Origin: G965276675 sp965276675
GTDB lineage: Bacteria > Acidobacteriota > Terriglobia > Terriglobales > Acidobacteriaceae
Direction of reading: 5' to 3'
Length of the DNA stretch: 64,000 nucleotides
NCBI GenBank assembly: GCA_965276675.1
Contig: OZ255624.1
Location: 4,092,001 to 4,156,000 of the forward strand
The notes below the pieces were generated by a model. That model did not search any database. It saw nothing but the letters and a program-made list of their open reading frames with translations, and had not been told where the DNA came from. Shown here in pieces: positions 17,776 through 25,759 of the stretch (its first letter is position 1; every line of letters starts with the position of its first letter). A program made the translations under genes and the position numbers.

Positions 17776-17850
17776 GGTCCGTGACTCCTCCGAGTGTCTG
17801 CTGCCCTCCGGAGTAAGTGGGCAGTGAAAAACAGACTATCTTACTCGTCT

Positions 17851-18006
17851 CTATCGCTTGTTCTGACCCTTGGAAAGCTTCTTCAGCTTCTGCTTGTTGG
17901 CGCCGCGGGGCTCAGTGCGCTTGCCCTTAGGCGCGGCCTTCTTGCGGGCAGCACGCTTGACGGCCTTCCGCTCCTGCTTGTCTTCCACCTTGCTTGTGTC
18001 TGCCAT
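17851..18006 (-). CDS. 51-residue lysine/arginine-rich protein
   Basis: 51 residues from ATG 18006 to TAG 17851. The start is MADTSKVEDKQER and the remainder is almost entirely Lys, Arg, Ala and Gly (AARKKAAPKGKR, NKQKLKKLSKGQNKR): about 20 basic against 5 acidic residues. A GAGAGAG purine tract lies upstream. Such composition suggests binding to nucleic acid (histone H1-like or ribosome-associated), but no domain is recognised. It lies 75 bases upstream of the permease CTG start on the same strand and in the same frame, so the two could share a transcript. Good codon periodicity supports a real gene. Confidence 0.7.
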   Translation of the reverse strand: MADTSKVEDKQERKAVKRAARKKAAPKGKRTEPRGANKQKLKKLSKGQNKR

Positions 18007-18153
18007 ATGTCTCTCTCGTCTCCGAAGTATGTCTTAGTGTCTTCTGGGGCAAGCCGTCCCTGCACTCGGTGTCATTGAGCGTAGTCGGATGCGGCACTGA
18101 ACCCGAGGTGAAGTCTGGGAGCGGTCATCGCGCAGCTTCGTTGCGGCAGGATC

Positions 18154-20976
18154 CTATGCCTTCTCCAACTGGGCAAACTTCTCGACCAGCTTTTTTATCC
18201 CAAACTTTGTGAATTGTACTGTAATCTTCGCGTCATCGCCGTCGCCCTCGCGGCGCGAGACCACGCCATCTCCATATTTGGGATGGCGGACACGCTGGCC
18301 GCTTTTGAATCCGGTGGCTCCGGTCGGCTCCGAAACCGGAAGCTTGGGCCGGGCTGCCCCCGTGCCGCGTGCGGCAAAGAAGCTAGCGATATTGTCAATG
18401 GAGTTGGCGTCTTTCGCCTCGGCTGCCACGCGAGAGCTGCCAGCCGTCAGCCGACCGAAGCTCCGAGTCGCACCGTTGCTGCCGGAGTGGAACCCACTTG
18501 GCGTGCGGCCATTTTGTGTTCGGGCGCTCTGGTCTTCATCTTCGTAGCTGTAGTGGCGCTCGCCGGGGGAGTCATCGCCGTAGCGGCCACGGCTCGAAGA
18601 GCAATAGCCTCCCCAGGAGCTGACGCGCTCAGCGCGGCCACCGCTCAGGTCCTCCAGCAGGTGCGTCGGAATCTCTTCAAGAAAGCGGGAGGGCAACGCG
18701 ACATCCGGCATGTCGTTGCCATAGCGGCGGCGGTAACGGGCCCGGGTCACGACGAGCGTATCCATCGCGCGCGTCATGCCCACGTAGCAGAGGCGGCGCT
18801 CCTCTTCGAGACCCGCGGGGTCGGTGAGCGTGCGCGAGTGCGGGAACAGTCCCTCCTCCATGCCGGAGAGCAGGACCAGGGGGAACTCGAGACCCTTCGC
18901 TGCGTGGAGAGTCATCAGGGTCACGCGACTATCCGGCTTGTAATGATCCGTATCACTAACGAGCGCGGCATGGTCGAGAAACTCGGAGAGGGTCTCGCCG
19001 CGCTCCTGCGCATCCTGGGCGGCGTTGGCGAGCTCCTTCAGATTTTCTATCCGGGAGATTGCCTCGGGCGTGCCTTCTTCTTCCAGCGCGCGGATGTACC
19101 CGCTGCGGTCGTTGATAAAGCGGATCAGCTCGGGCAGAGTTGCGGCATCACCGGGCTTGCGGAAGGGCTCGCGTACTGTTGCCTCCTCCTCAGGCATTGG
19201 CTCCGATTTCGGCTTGCTCGACCAGCCGGAGTTCTTCTCCGCCGCGGCGGCGGCAAAGGGATCGAAGCTGACGGAGTCGACGGCTTCTAAGCTCCCCGTG
19301 TCGAAACTTATGTTGGTTTCGGTGGCAGCCGTCGCGGGGTCGTCGAACGACTCTGGCCCAAAAGAGGTGTCATCGGTCCAGCCGAGGGTTCCCTGCTCGG
19401 CCCCGCCGAATTCGAAGCTGGTGGCGTCCTCATCGGAGGCGCCGCTGCTGTCCTCGGGATCGGCGCTCTGCTCATAGCCGCCCTCCGGCAGTGCCTCTTC
19501 CAGATCTCCGGCCAGCTTCTCCGCGAAGTCGGGCTCAAGCAGTGCACGTGCGTCTTCGATCATGCGCTTGAAGCTTTCGAGCGAGTTGATAGCGCGTTGG
19601 GGGATCAGACGGCTTTCGATGGCCTTGCCGAGCACCTCCCAGGTGCTGCTGCCGGTCTCGAGGGCCAGCCGCTCGAGCGTATCGAGTGTGGCCCGGCCAA
19701 TGCCGCGGGCAGGGGTATTGATGACGCGCTGCAGAGCGATCGAGTCGTTGGGATTTTGCACCAGCTTCAAGTAGCTGAGCACGTCCTTGACCTCGGCGCG
19801 GTCGTAGAAGGAGAAACCGCCGACCATGGTGTACTGGATGCCGTAGCGGCGCAACGCCTCTTCCACCAGCCGCGACTGTGAGTTGGTGCGGTAGAGCACG
19901 GCCACACGGGGCTGGTCCTGAGTCTGTCCAGCGGTGCGGAAGTATTTCTGGATGTAGTCGGCGACGAAGAGTGCTTCGTTCTCGCCATCCGGCGCCTCGT
20001 AGTAGCCGATGTGCGAGCCGCCCTGCCGCTCCGTCCATAGATTCTTGCCCTTGCGTTGTGCATTGCGCGCGACCACAGCCGATGCGCCTTCCAGGATCAC
20101 GGCGGTCGAGCGATAGTTCTGCTCCAGGCGAATGACCTTGGTCTCGGGGAAGTCCTTCTCGAACTCCAGGATGTTGCGGATGTCCGCGCCGCGCCAGGAG
20201 TAGATGCTCTGGTCCTCGTCGCCCACCACGCAGATGTTGTGTTCCGTGCCAGCCAGCGCCTTCATCATCTCGTACTGGGGACGGTTGGTGTCCTGGTACT
20301 CGTCGATCATGATGTGGCGATAGCGGCGATTGTAGCGCTCGCGCACTTCGGCAGAGGACTTAAAGAGTCGCACGGTCTCGAGCAGCAGATCGTCGAAGTC
20401 CAGCGCGTTATTTTTGCGCAGCTCTTTACGGTAGACCTCGAAGACGTGGGCCACGCGCTCGGAGATGGGGTCCGCCGAGCCCAGGTAGTACTCCTGCGGA
20501 TCGATCATGTGGTTTTTGGCCCAGGAGATCCGTGAGAGCACGGTGCGCGGCGTGAGCTGCTTGTCGTCCACGCCCATGCGCCGCAGTGCCTGCTTCACGA
20601 TGGCCTGCTGATCGCTTTCGTCATAGATGGCGAAGGAGCGCGTCAGGCCTTCACTGCCGATGCGCAGCGCTTCGATATCCCGGCGCAGCACGCGCACGCA
20701 GAAAGAGTGGAAGGTGGAGAGCGTTGGCTTGGCCAGCGTCGAGCCGGCCAGCAGCTTGTCGACGCGCTCAGACATCTCGGCTGCGGCTTTGTTGGTGAAG
20801 GTGACGGCGAGGATGGAGTCCGGCGCGACGCCGCGCTCCTGGATGAGATAAGCGATGCGGTGCGTGATGACGCGCGTCTTCCCCGACCCGGCGCCGGCCA
20901 GGATGAGGACGGGGCCGTCTACGGCCTCCACAGCTTCACGCTGCGGTGGATTCATCTTTTCGAGAAGGTGCTTCAA
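18154..20976 (-). CDS. pcrA: UvrD/PcrA-type 3'-5' DNA helicase with an acidic insertion
   Basis: 940 residues, longer than the usual 720-770. It is a superfamily 1A helicase that acts in repair, rolling-circle replication and removing RecA. Motif I is AGAGSGKT (27-34), with QREAVEAVDGP (Q motif) before it. Motif II is DEYQDTN, then GDEDQSIYSWRGAD (III), QNYRS (IV) and VTLMTLHAAKGLEF (V/VI region). A stretch of about 115 residues near 495-610 is acidic and rich in Ser/Gly/Phe (SFEFGG, DDTSFGPESFDD, SVSFDPF) and has no counterpart in PcrA. The C-terminus (GQRVRHPKYGDGVV) is the Tudor-like domain that binds RNA polymerase in PcrA. Confidence 0.95.
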   Translation of the reverse strand: MKHLLEKMNPPQREAVEAVDGPVLILAGAGSGKTRVITHRIAYLIQERGVAPDSILAVTFTNKAAAEMSERVDKLLAGSTLAKPTLSTFHSFCVRVLRRDIEALRIGSEGLTRSFAIYDESDQQAIVKQALRRMGVDDKQLTPRTVLSRISWAKNHMIDPQEYYLGSADPISERVAHVFEVYRKELRKNNALDFDDLLLETVRLFKSSAEVRERYNRRYRHIMIDEYQDTNRPQYEMMKALAGTEHNICVVGDEDQSIYSWRGADIRNILEFEKDFPETKVIRLEQNYRSTAVILEGASAVVARNAQRKGKNLWTERQGGSHIGYYEAPDGENEALFVADYIQKYFRTAGQTQDQPRVAVLYRTNSQSRLVEEALRRYGIQYTMVGGFSFYDRAEVKDVLSYLKLVQNPNDSIALQRVINTPARGIGRATLDTLERLALETGSSTWEVLGKAIESRLIPQRAINSLESFKRMIEDARALLEPDFAEKLAGDLEEALPEGGYEQSADPEDSSGASDEDATSFEFGGAEQGTLGWTDDTSFGPESFDDPATAATETNISFDTGSLEAVDSVSFDPFAAAAAEKNSGWSSKPKSEPMPEEEATVREPFRKPGDAATLPELIRFINDRSGYIRALEEEGTPEAISRIENLKELANAAQDAQERGETLSEFLDHAALVSDTDHYKPDSRVTLMTLHAAKGLEFPLVLLSGMEEGLFPHSRTLTDPAGLEEERRLCYVGMTRAMDTLVVTRARYRRRYGNDMPDVALPSRFLEEIPTHLLEDLSGGRAERVSSWGGYCSSSRGRYGDDSPGERHYSYEDEDQSARTQNGRTPSGFHSGSNGATRSFGRLTAGSSRVAAEAKDANSIDNIASFFAARGTGAARPKLPVSEPTGATGFKSGQRVRHPKYGDGVVSRREGDGDDAKITVQFTKFGIKKLVEKFAQLEKA

Positions 20977-21198
20977 GGGTCTACGTCTCTGGTCTACTTC
21001 TTACGCCGGGTCATGTGGCTAGGTCTGGAATTACGCCGAAGTACGTCTTATCTAGTGTATCGCCGATCGTGACGGGAGCCGCCTCTCTCAACTCCCTAAA
21101 CCTTATTCCCTTCTCCCTCCTGCTTTTCAAAGGAACTTTTCCCCTCGGCCCACGTACTATACCGGTGACAGTTGGTCCCGCATTTGGGAGGGTTTTCA

Positions 21199-22401
21199 GT
21201 GGCGCCGCGGAAACGTAAGAGGATTTGGCTTTGGAGCTCGCTGGCAGTCGTGCTTATCGTTCTGGTGTTGGCTGCCGCCGTGGTAGCCCATGGCAGTGGC
21301 ACCAAGATCGATCCCAACCGGATTGCCTCCGTGACGCGTGCGGATATCGCCAAAAGCGTCGTCGCGACCGGCAAGGTGCAGCCGATCACAAAGGTTGAAG
21401 TCAAGTCCAAGGCCAGCGGCATCGTCGAGAAGTGGTTGGTCGACGCCAACGCAATAGTGCACAAGGGCCAGGTGTTGGCCCAGCTCGATCGCGAGGAGAT
21501 CGAAGCGCAAGTGCAGGCCCAACGCGCACAACTACTCGCCGCTGAAGCGAATGTAAAGGCCGCCGATGCCAGCATCCAGCATGACCGCGTCGACGCCGCC
21601 GCACCCGATCTACCCATGTATGCCACGACCCTGAAACGCAATGAGCAGATGGCCAAGGAGGGCGTGGTCTCGCAGCAAGTATTGGACAATGCCAACCGCG
21701 ACTACCTCTCCATGCTCAACAAGCAACATGTGGCCGAGGCAACGATCATCGTCGACCAGGCAAAGCTGAAGCAGGCCATCGCCCAAGTGGCACAGAGCCA
21801 GGCCAGCCTCAAGCAGCTGGAAGAGCAGCTAAGCTATACCACCATTACCTCGCCCATAAATGGCGTAGTGCTCTCGCGCGATGTCGAGGTCGGCGACGCA
21901 GTGAGCTCCATCCTGGTGCTCGGCTCGACCGCGACCCTGGTCTTCACGCTGGGTGATATCAAGCAGGTTTACGTGGACGGCAAGGTCGATGAGGCGGACA
22001 TCGCCAATGTCTACCTCGGGCAACCCGCGCGCATCCGCATTGAGTCATTCAAGAACAAAGTCTTCAACGGTAAGGTCACGCGCATCGCTCCGCTGGGCGT
22101 TGAAAAAGACAATGTCACCACCTTTTCCGTCCGGGTCTCGATCGACAATCCGAACGGCGAGATCAAAGCGAACATGACCGCTAACGCCGAGATTCTGATC
22201 GAAGAGCATAAGCACGTCCTCAGCGTGCCGGAGCAGGCCGTCAGCTATGACGGGCAGAAGCATGCTTTTATCAACACTCCAGACCCACACGGCAAAGATG
22301 GGGTGCGCAAGGTGCCGGTCACGGTCGGGATCTCAAACGGCAGCAACACCGAAATCCTCTCCGGGCTCAAAGAAGGCGACAGGGTTGTGCTAGAGCAGTA
22401 A
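21199..22401 (+). CDS. MacA/HlyD-type periplasmic efflux adaptor
   Basis: 400 residues from GTG 21199, chosen because GGGAGG lies 6 bases upstream; an in-frame start at 21172 lacks this. A basic N-terminus (APRKRKR) and one membrane span (about 10-32) anchor it in the inner membrane. Then come the barrel-sandwich hybrid (KVEVKSKASGIVEKWLVDANAIVHKGQVLAQLD), a long alpha-helical hairpin, the second lipoyl half (YTTITSPINGVVLSRDVEVGDAV), beta-barrel and membrane-proximal domains. Adaptors of this type bridge an ABC (MacB) or RND pump to an outer-membrane channel. Neither partner gene is adjacent, so the partner must be encoded elsewhere or the operon has been broken. Confidence 0.92.
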   Translation: MAPRKRKRIWLWSSLAVVLIVLVLAAAVVAHGSGTKIDPNRIASVTRADIAKSVVATGKVQPITKVEVKSKASGIVEKWLVDANAIVHKGQVLAQLDREEIEAQVQAQRAQLLAAEANVKAADASIQHDRVDAAAPDLPMYATTLKRNEQMAKEGVVSQQVLDNANRDYLSMLNKQHVAEATIIVDQAKLKQAIAQVAQSQASLKQLEEQLSYTTITSPINGVVLSRDVEVGDAVSSILVLGSTATLVFTLGDIKQVYVDGKVDEADIANVYLGQPARIRIESFKNKVFNGKVTRIAPLGVEKDNVTTFSVRVSIDNPNGEIKANMTANAEILIEEHKHVLSVPEQAVSYDGQKHAFINTPDPHGKDGVRKVPVTVGISNGSNTEILSGLKEGDRVVLEQ

Positions 22402-22422
22402 CTATCTGGCAAGAGCACTAAC

Positions 22423-22470
22423 CCGCTAGGAAGAGCGGTGCGGCATTACTAAGTAAGCCGGAGAACCGGC
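22423..22470. other. Two short hairpins between the adaptor gene and the DUF4097 gene
   Basis: Stem CCGCT/AGCGG with a 6-base loop at 22423-22438 and stem GCCGG/CCGGC with loop AGAA at 22457-22470. Neither is followed by a T-run, so they are not typical intrinsic terminators. The second ends 14 bases before the chosen start of the next gene and could influence ribosome access to it. Confidence 0.3.
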
Positions 22471-22484
22471 GAATGGAGAAAATT

Positions 22485-23342
22485 ATGAGCTACGCACGGA
22501 CGATCCTCGCATTGGGAGCAGCACTCACACTGGCGCCTGCTGCGTTGTATGCCGCAGACGGCACCTTTGACAAGACATTGAACGTGAGCGGCAGTGTGCA
22601 GCTGAGCGTTGCGACCGGCTCCGGGTACATCCACATCTCCCCGGGGTCTGACACCCAGGTCCACGTCATCGGCCACGTGCATGCAAATCACGGCTGGATG
22701 GGCATGGGATCGCCCGACGAAGCAGTAAAAGAGGCGGTCACAAACCCGCCCATCGAGCAGAACGGCGGCATCATCCGCATCGGCAAGAGCAGCGCCGACT
22801 GGACACATCACGTCTCCATTGACTACGAGATCACCACCCCGAAGAACACGCAGGTCAAGGCCGGCAGCGGCTCCGGGGATGTGCGCGTGCAGGGTATGGC
22901 GGCCGGGGCTAAGCTCGAAACCGGTTCCGGCACCATCGACGCCCAGAACCTCGGCGGTGACACCTCGCTCCAGACTGGCTCCGGCGACATCCGCGCCGCC
23001 TTCAGCTCCGGCGGCAGCGTCACCGCGGGGACCGGCTCGGGCTCCATTAAGCTGACCGATGTGCGCGGCGCGTTGAAGGCCGAGACCGGCTCGGGCGACA
23101 TCACCGTATCCGGCCAGCCGACCGCCACCTGGAAGCTCGATACCGGCTCCGGCACCATCGACATGACCCTGGGCAGCTCCAAATTCACCCTCGATGCCGA
23201 AACCGCCTCCGGGACCATTCACTCCGACCAGCCCATCTCCATGCAGGGCAGCCTCAACAAACACCACGTCACCGGCAACGTCAATGGCGGCGGCCCCTCG
23301 GTAAAAGCCGAGACCGGCTCCGGCGACATCCGCGTGCACTAA
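22485..23342 (+). CDS. Secreted DUF4097-type repeat protein (putative adhesin fold)
   Basis: 285 residues from ATG 22485, which has GGAGAA 6 bases upstream; an ATG at 22473 would add four residues. The first 22 residues are a signal peptide (ILALGAALTLAPAALYA). The mature protein is a beta-helix-like repeat with the unit (E/D/Q)TGSG(D/T)I occurring about ten times (ETGSGTIDAQ, QTGSGDIRA, ETGSGDITV, DTGSGTIDM, ETGSGDIRV). This is the DUF4097/DUF4098 pattern, often found near envelope stress or efflux genes. Expected location is periplasm or cell surface. It follows the adaptor by about 80 bases and may be co-transcribed. The biochemical function of the family is unknown. Confidence 0.85.
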   Translation: MSYARTILALGAALTLAPAALYAADGTFDKTLNVSGSVQLSVATGSGYIHISPGSDTQVHVIGHVHANHGWMGMGSPDEAVKEAVTNPPIEQNGGIIRIGKSSADWTHHVSIDYEITTPKNTQVKAGSGSGDVRVQGMAAGAKLETGSGTIDAQNLGGDTSLQTGSGDIRAAFSSGGSVTAGTGSGSIKLTDVRGALKAETGSGDITVSGQPTATWKLDTGSGTIDMTLGSSKFTLDAETASGTIHSDQPISMQGSLNKHHVTGNVNGGGPSVKAETGSGDIRVH

Positions 23343-23390
23343 GAGCGAGCTCCTAGCCACCAGCCTTGCTGTTGGCCCGACCACCCACCC

Positions 23391-23460
23391 CTGTCATCCC
23401 GACCGAAGCCAGGCTGGCGCACACGCGAGGCTGGCGCAGCGGAGGGACCTGCTGTTCCTC
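23391..23460 (+). repeat. Dispersed repeat, family A copy
   Basis: Contains CTGTCATCCCGACCGAAG at the left, a duplicated AGGCTGGCGCA in the middle, and CAGCGGAGGGACCTGCTGTT at the right. The same two end blocks recur at 50033, 62309 and 62704, and related ones at 55627 and 62148. It lies in the 303-base gap between the DUF4097 gene and gph. No ORF is present. Confidence 0.75.
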
Positions 23461-23479
23461 ATTGTCTACGCAACACTAG

Positions 23480-23527
23480 CCGGGTGCCCCATCCTGACCT
23501 GAGCCCTTGTTAAGGAAGGGTGGGAGA
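23480..23527 (+). repeat. Dispersed repeat, family B copy
   Basis: Begins CCGGGTGCCCCATCCT and ends AAGGAAGGGTGGGAG. The first 16 bases are repeated exactly at 62205-62220. The left (CCCCATCC) and right (GGGTGGG) ends are roughly complementary, so the element could fold. The remainder of the gap, 23528-23645, shows nothing else recognisable. Confidence 0.45.
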
Positions 23528-23645
23528 CCATAGCACCTGACCGGGCACGCCTGAGATGGATGCTCACCCATTCCTTTGCCAGAGAAAATTGGCAGCTAAT
23601 GGCTAGAAGCTCGCAGTCGTTAGCCGCCATTTACACTAAGTATCC

Positions 23646-24389
23646 ATGCTCCACGCGCCCCGCACCATCCCCGGCCGCACCCTCCGCCTCCTCGTCTTTG
23701 ACCTCGACGGCACCCTGATCGACTCACGCGCCGACCTCGCGGCCTCCGTCAACGCCACTCTCGCTCATCTTGGCCGCCCGGCACTCCCCGAGCCCGTCAT
23801 CGCCAGTTACATCGGCGATGGCGCGCCCATGCTGGTGCGTCGCGCCCTGGGCGATCCCGCCGACGAAACCTTCCTCAACTCCGCACTCGATTTTTTCCTC
23901 GACTACTACCGCGAGCATAAGCTAGACCACACTTACGTCTACGATGGCGTCTTCAAAGCACTCCACACCCTGGCCTCCTCACTGCCAGACGCCAAAATGG
24001 CCGTGCTCACCAACAAGCCGGTCGGCCCAGCCGAGGCCATCTGCGAAGCCCTGGAACTGAGCCCCTTTTTCTTCCGGATCTACGGTGGCAATAGCTTCGC
24101 GACGAAGAAGCCCGACCCCCTCGGCCTTAAAACCCTGGTCGCCGAAACCGGCACGACCCCCGGGGAGACGCTGATGATCGGCGACTCCGATGTCGACATT
24201 CTCACCGCGCGTAACGCGGAGACCTGGGCGCTCGGCTGCAAGTTTGGGCTCTCCCCGCATACTCTGGAAACAGCGCCTCCGGATCTGCTGGTCGATTCAC
24301 CCAGCGAGTGGGTCGAGATCCTGAAGGCGCCTGCGACGCTGCACGGAGCCCAATACAGATCAGCCCCCTCCTTGGTCTCACCCGAATAG
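23646..24389 (+). CDS. gph: HAD-family phosphoglycolate phosphatase-like hydrolase
   Basis: 247 residues. Motif I DLDGTLIDS has the nucleophile D19 and the acid/base D21. The cap domain follows (about residues 30-95), then motif II VLTNKP, motif III Lys in KKPDP and motif IV IGDSDVDI. This arrangement matches Gph/PGP enzymes that remove phosphate from 2-phosphoglycolate formed in DNA 3'-end repair or photorespiration-like reactions; other small phosphosugars remain possible substrates. Start ATG 23646 has no clear Shine-Dalgarno. An N-terminal extension of about ten residues precedes the usual start of the fold. Confidence 0.9.
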   Translation: MLHAPRTIPGRTLRLLVFDLDGTLIDSRADLAASVNATLAHLGRPALPEPVIASYIGDGAPMLVRRALGDPADETFLNSALDFFLDYYREHKLDHTYVYDGVFKALHTLASSLPDAKMAVLTNKPVGPAEAICEALELSPFFFRIYGGNSFATKKPDPLGLKTLVAETGTTPGETLMIGDSDVDILTARNAETWALGCKFGLSPHTLETAPPDLLVDSPSEWVEILKAPATLHGAQYRSAPSLVSPE

Positions 24390-24461
24390 CATGGGTGCGC
24401 GAAATTCAGCCATGCAGAGGCTGTCATGACGCATCTCAATTCGCGTGCATACAATTGAGGC

Positions 24462-25448
24462 ATGTCTTTCCTCGATCGCTTTAAGAAGCAACCGGCCACC
24501 GCGCCTCGCCCGAAGAGCGCTGCTTCGCCAGAACAGTCCTTCCCCGATGAAACTCTGCCGCGGCCTTCTCAGGAGAGGGACGCGCCGCCCGCACCCCGCG
24601 AAGAACCTGCAAGCGAGCCAGTAGCGCAGGAAAGTGCAGATCAACAGCTGGCAGCGGTCCCGCTCTACGGACCACGGCGCGTGCACGTCATTCCGGAAGA
24701 GCGCTTCAGCCTGGACGACACCAACCGCCTTGCCGAGCTGATGGAAATTCCTCGTGAGCAGCGCACTGCCGAGTGGGTCGAAAACTTTCAGGCGGCCGCA
24801 TGGAACGCTTCGATCGTCCTCCCCGAACAGGCCGGGTTTCTGGGCCCGGACGGCATGCCCTACGTCCGCCTCGAACTCCCGCCGCCCGGCGAGCCCGTCG
24901 AGACTAATTGCCTCTCAAACATCTTCGCCTCGGTTGCCGAACAGGGCTTCGGCGCCGCCTTTTTCCCCTCCTCGACCGAGGGACCGGAGGCCGCCGAATA
25001 CGTACTGCCCATGGGCGTCCTTGAATCTCTCCGCAGCTTTGGCACGTGGGACGGCGACCCGACCGACACCGCGGAGATCCTGGCCCGTCCCCACCCCGAT
25101 CCGTCGCAGCGTGGCATGGAGGAGACCGTAGTCCCGACCGAGCGGCAGGTGATGGTCGGCTCCCCCTCGGAGGACTACCTGCCCCGGCACACTGCCCGTC
25201 TCATCTATCGCCATCTCACCGAGGGCTGGAAGATCGAGGACCCTCGCGTCGCCCTTATTGTAGACGCCGAGATGACCCCCTCGCGCAGTCTGGTCATCGG
25301 CCGCAAGTTTTCCGAGTTCCCGGACGCCGAAACCGCCGCCCACGCCTCTCAGATGCTGCTCTGGTACTTCCCCCCGCGACGCACCCTACTGCTTATGCCC
25401 GAGAACTGGACGAACGACCAGCTGCGCCCGTTAAAGGAGCTCTGCTGA
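24462..25448 (+). CDS. Conserved hypothetical protein with disordered N-terminus
   Basis: 328 residues. Residues 1-70 are rich in Pro, Ala, Glu and Ser (MSFLDRFKKQPATAPRP, then APREEPASEPVAQES) and look disordered. The remainder (from PLYGPRRVHVIPEERFSLDD) is a globular acidic protein with LPPPGEPVETNCLSNIFASVAEQG and a C-terminal ending WYFPPRRTLLLMPENWTND. No catalytic motif, signal peptide or membrane span was seen, so it should be cytoplasmic. I do not recognise the family. Its 3' end overlaps the antisense remnant antitoxin ORF by 18 bases. The gene has normal local codon use. Confidence 0.75.
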   Translation: MSFLDRFKKQPATAPRPKSAASPEQSFPDETLPRPSQERDAPPAPREEPASEPVAQESADQQLAAVPLYGPRRVHVIPEERFSLDDTNRLAELMEIPREQRTAEWVENFQAAAWNASIVLPEQAGFLGPDGMPYVRLELPPPGEPVETNCLSNIFASVAEQGFGAAFFPSSTEGPEAAEYVLPMGVLESLRSFGTWDGDPTDTAEILARPHPDPSQRGMEETVVPTERQVMVGSPSEDYLPRHTARLIYRHLTEGWKIEDPRVALIVDAEMTPSRSLVIGRKFSEFPDAETAAHASQMLLWYFPPRRTLLLMPENWTNDQLRPLKELC

Positions 25449-25520
25449 GTCCAGCGCGCTGATCGTCGCCATTGGCCGATTCCGCTGAAGTCGCTTCTGC
25501 ACGTGCTCATTCACTTTCAT
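25431..25520 (-). pseudogene. Truncated CopG/BrnA-like antitoxin remnant
   Basis: A 29-codon ORF (ATG 25520, TAA 25431) with a strong GGAGAGGAGAG ribosome-binding region. It reads MKVNEHVQKRLQRNRPMATIS and then stops eight codons later inside the 3' end of the opposing gene. The start closely resembles the first residues of ribbon-helix-helix antitoxins that accompany BrnT toxins (pattern xxVxxRLxRNRPMTxIxLRxPExV). The DNA-binding helix-turn expected next is missing. It overlaps the 3' end of the BrnT remnant, as in intact brnTA operons. It is probably non-functional. Confidence 0.6.
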
Positions 25521-25759
25521 AATCTCTCCTCTCCCGCGGTGTAGCTGGCTGTGCCGAAATGATCCGGATCACCCTCTTGCCGAACCGCATGCACAACGAA
25601 CAGGAGCTGCCACTCTTCGGCCCGTCCGATAACAGCTTCATGCGACTCATTCACGAGCGCATCCACCAGCTGGAGAAAAGGATCGAAGAAGACCTCATCA
25701 CCAGTCTTATTGCAGCAGGCCATCCGTTCCGCTGCCGTATCATAAGAAACACCCACCAT
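25507..25759 (-). pseudogene. Decayed BrnT-family ribonuclease toxin
   Basis: Reverse-strand frame from 25759 gives GVSYDTAAE, then VFFDPFLQLVDA, AVIGRAEEWQLLFVVHAVRQE. The sequence then fails, but shifting by one base at a GGG run near 25565-25570 continues VIRIISAQPATPRERRDYESE to a stop at 25507. These are the BrnT landmarks HGVSFxxA, VFxDP, RxxxIG, LLVVVH, IRIISARxATxxERxxYE. Three faults are visible: the N-terminal 15-20 residues with the first strand are absent because uvrB begins there, about 11 residues (RMACCNKTGD) are inserted before VFFDP, and the frame is broken by one extra G. The toxin is dead. Confidence 0.7.

Noticed and set aside
18069..18110. A further copy of repeat family A near the pcrA 3' end
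   Set aside because: Only GTCATTGAGCG matches; the GGAGGGATCTGC end is missing, so similarity may be chance.
22423..22470. Intrinsic terminator between the adaptor and DUF4097 genes
   Set aside because: Two hairpins exist but neither is followed by a run of T, so a terminator call was not made.
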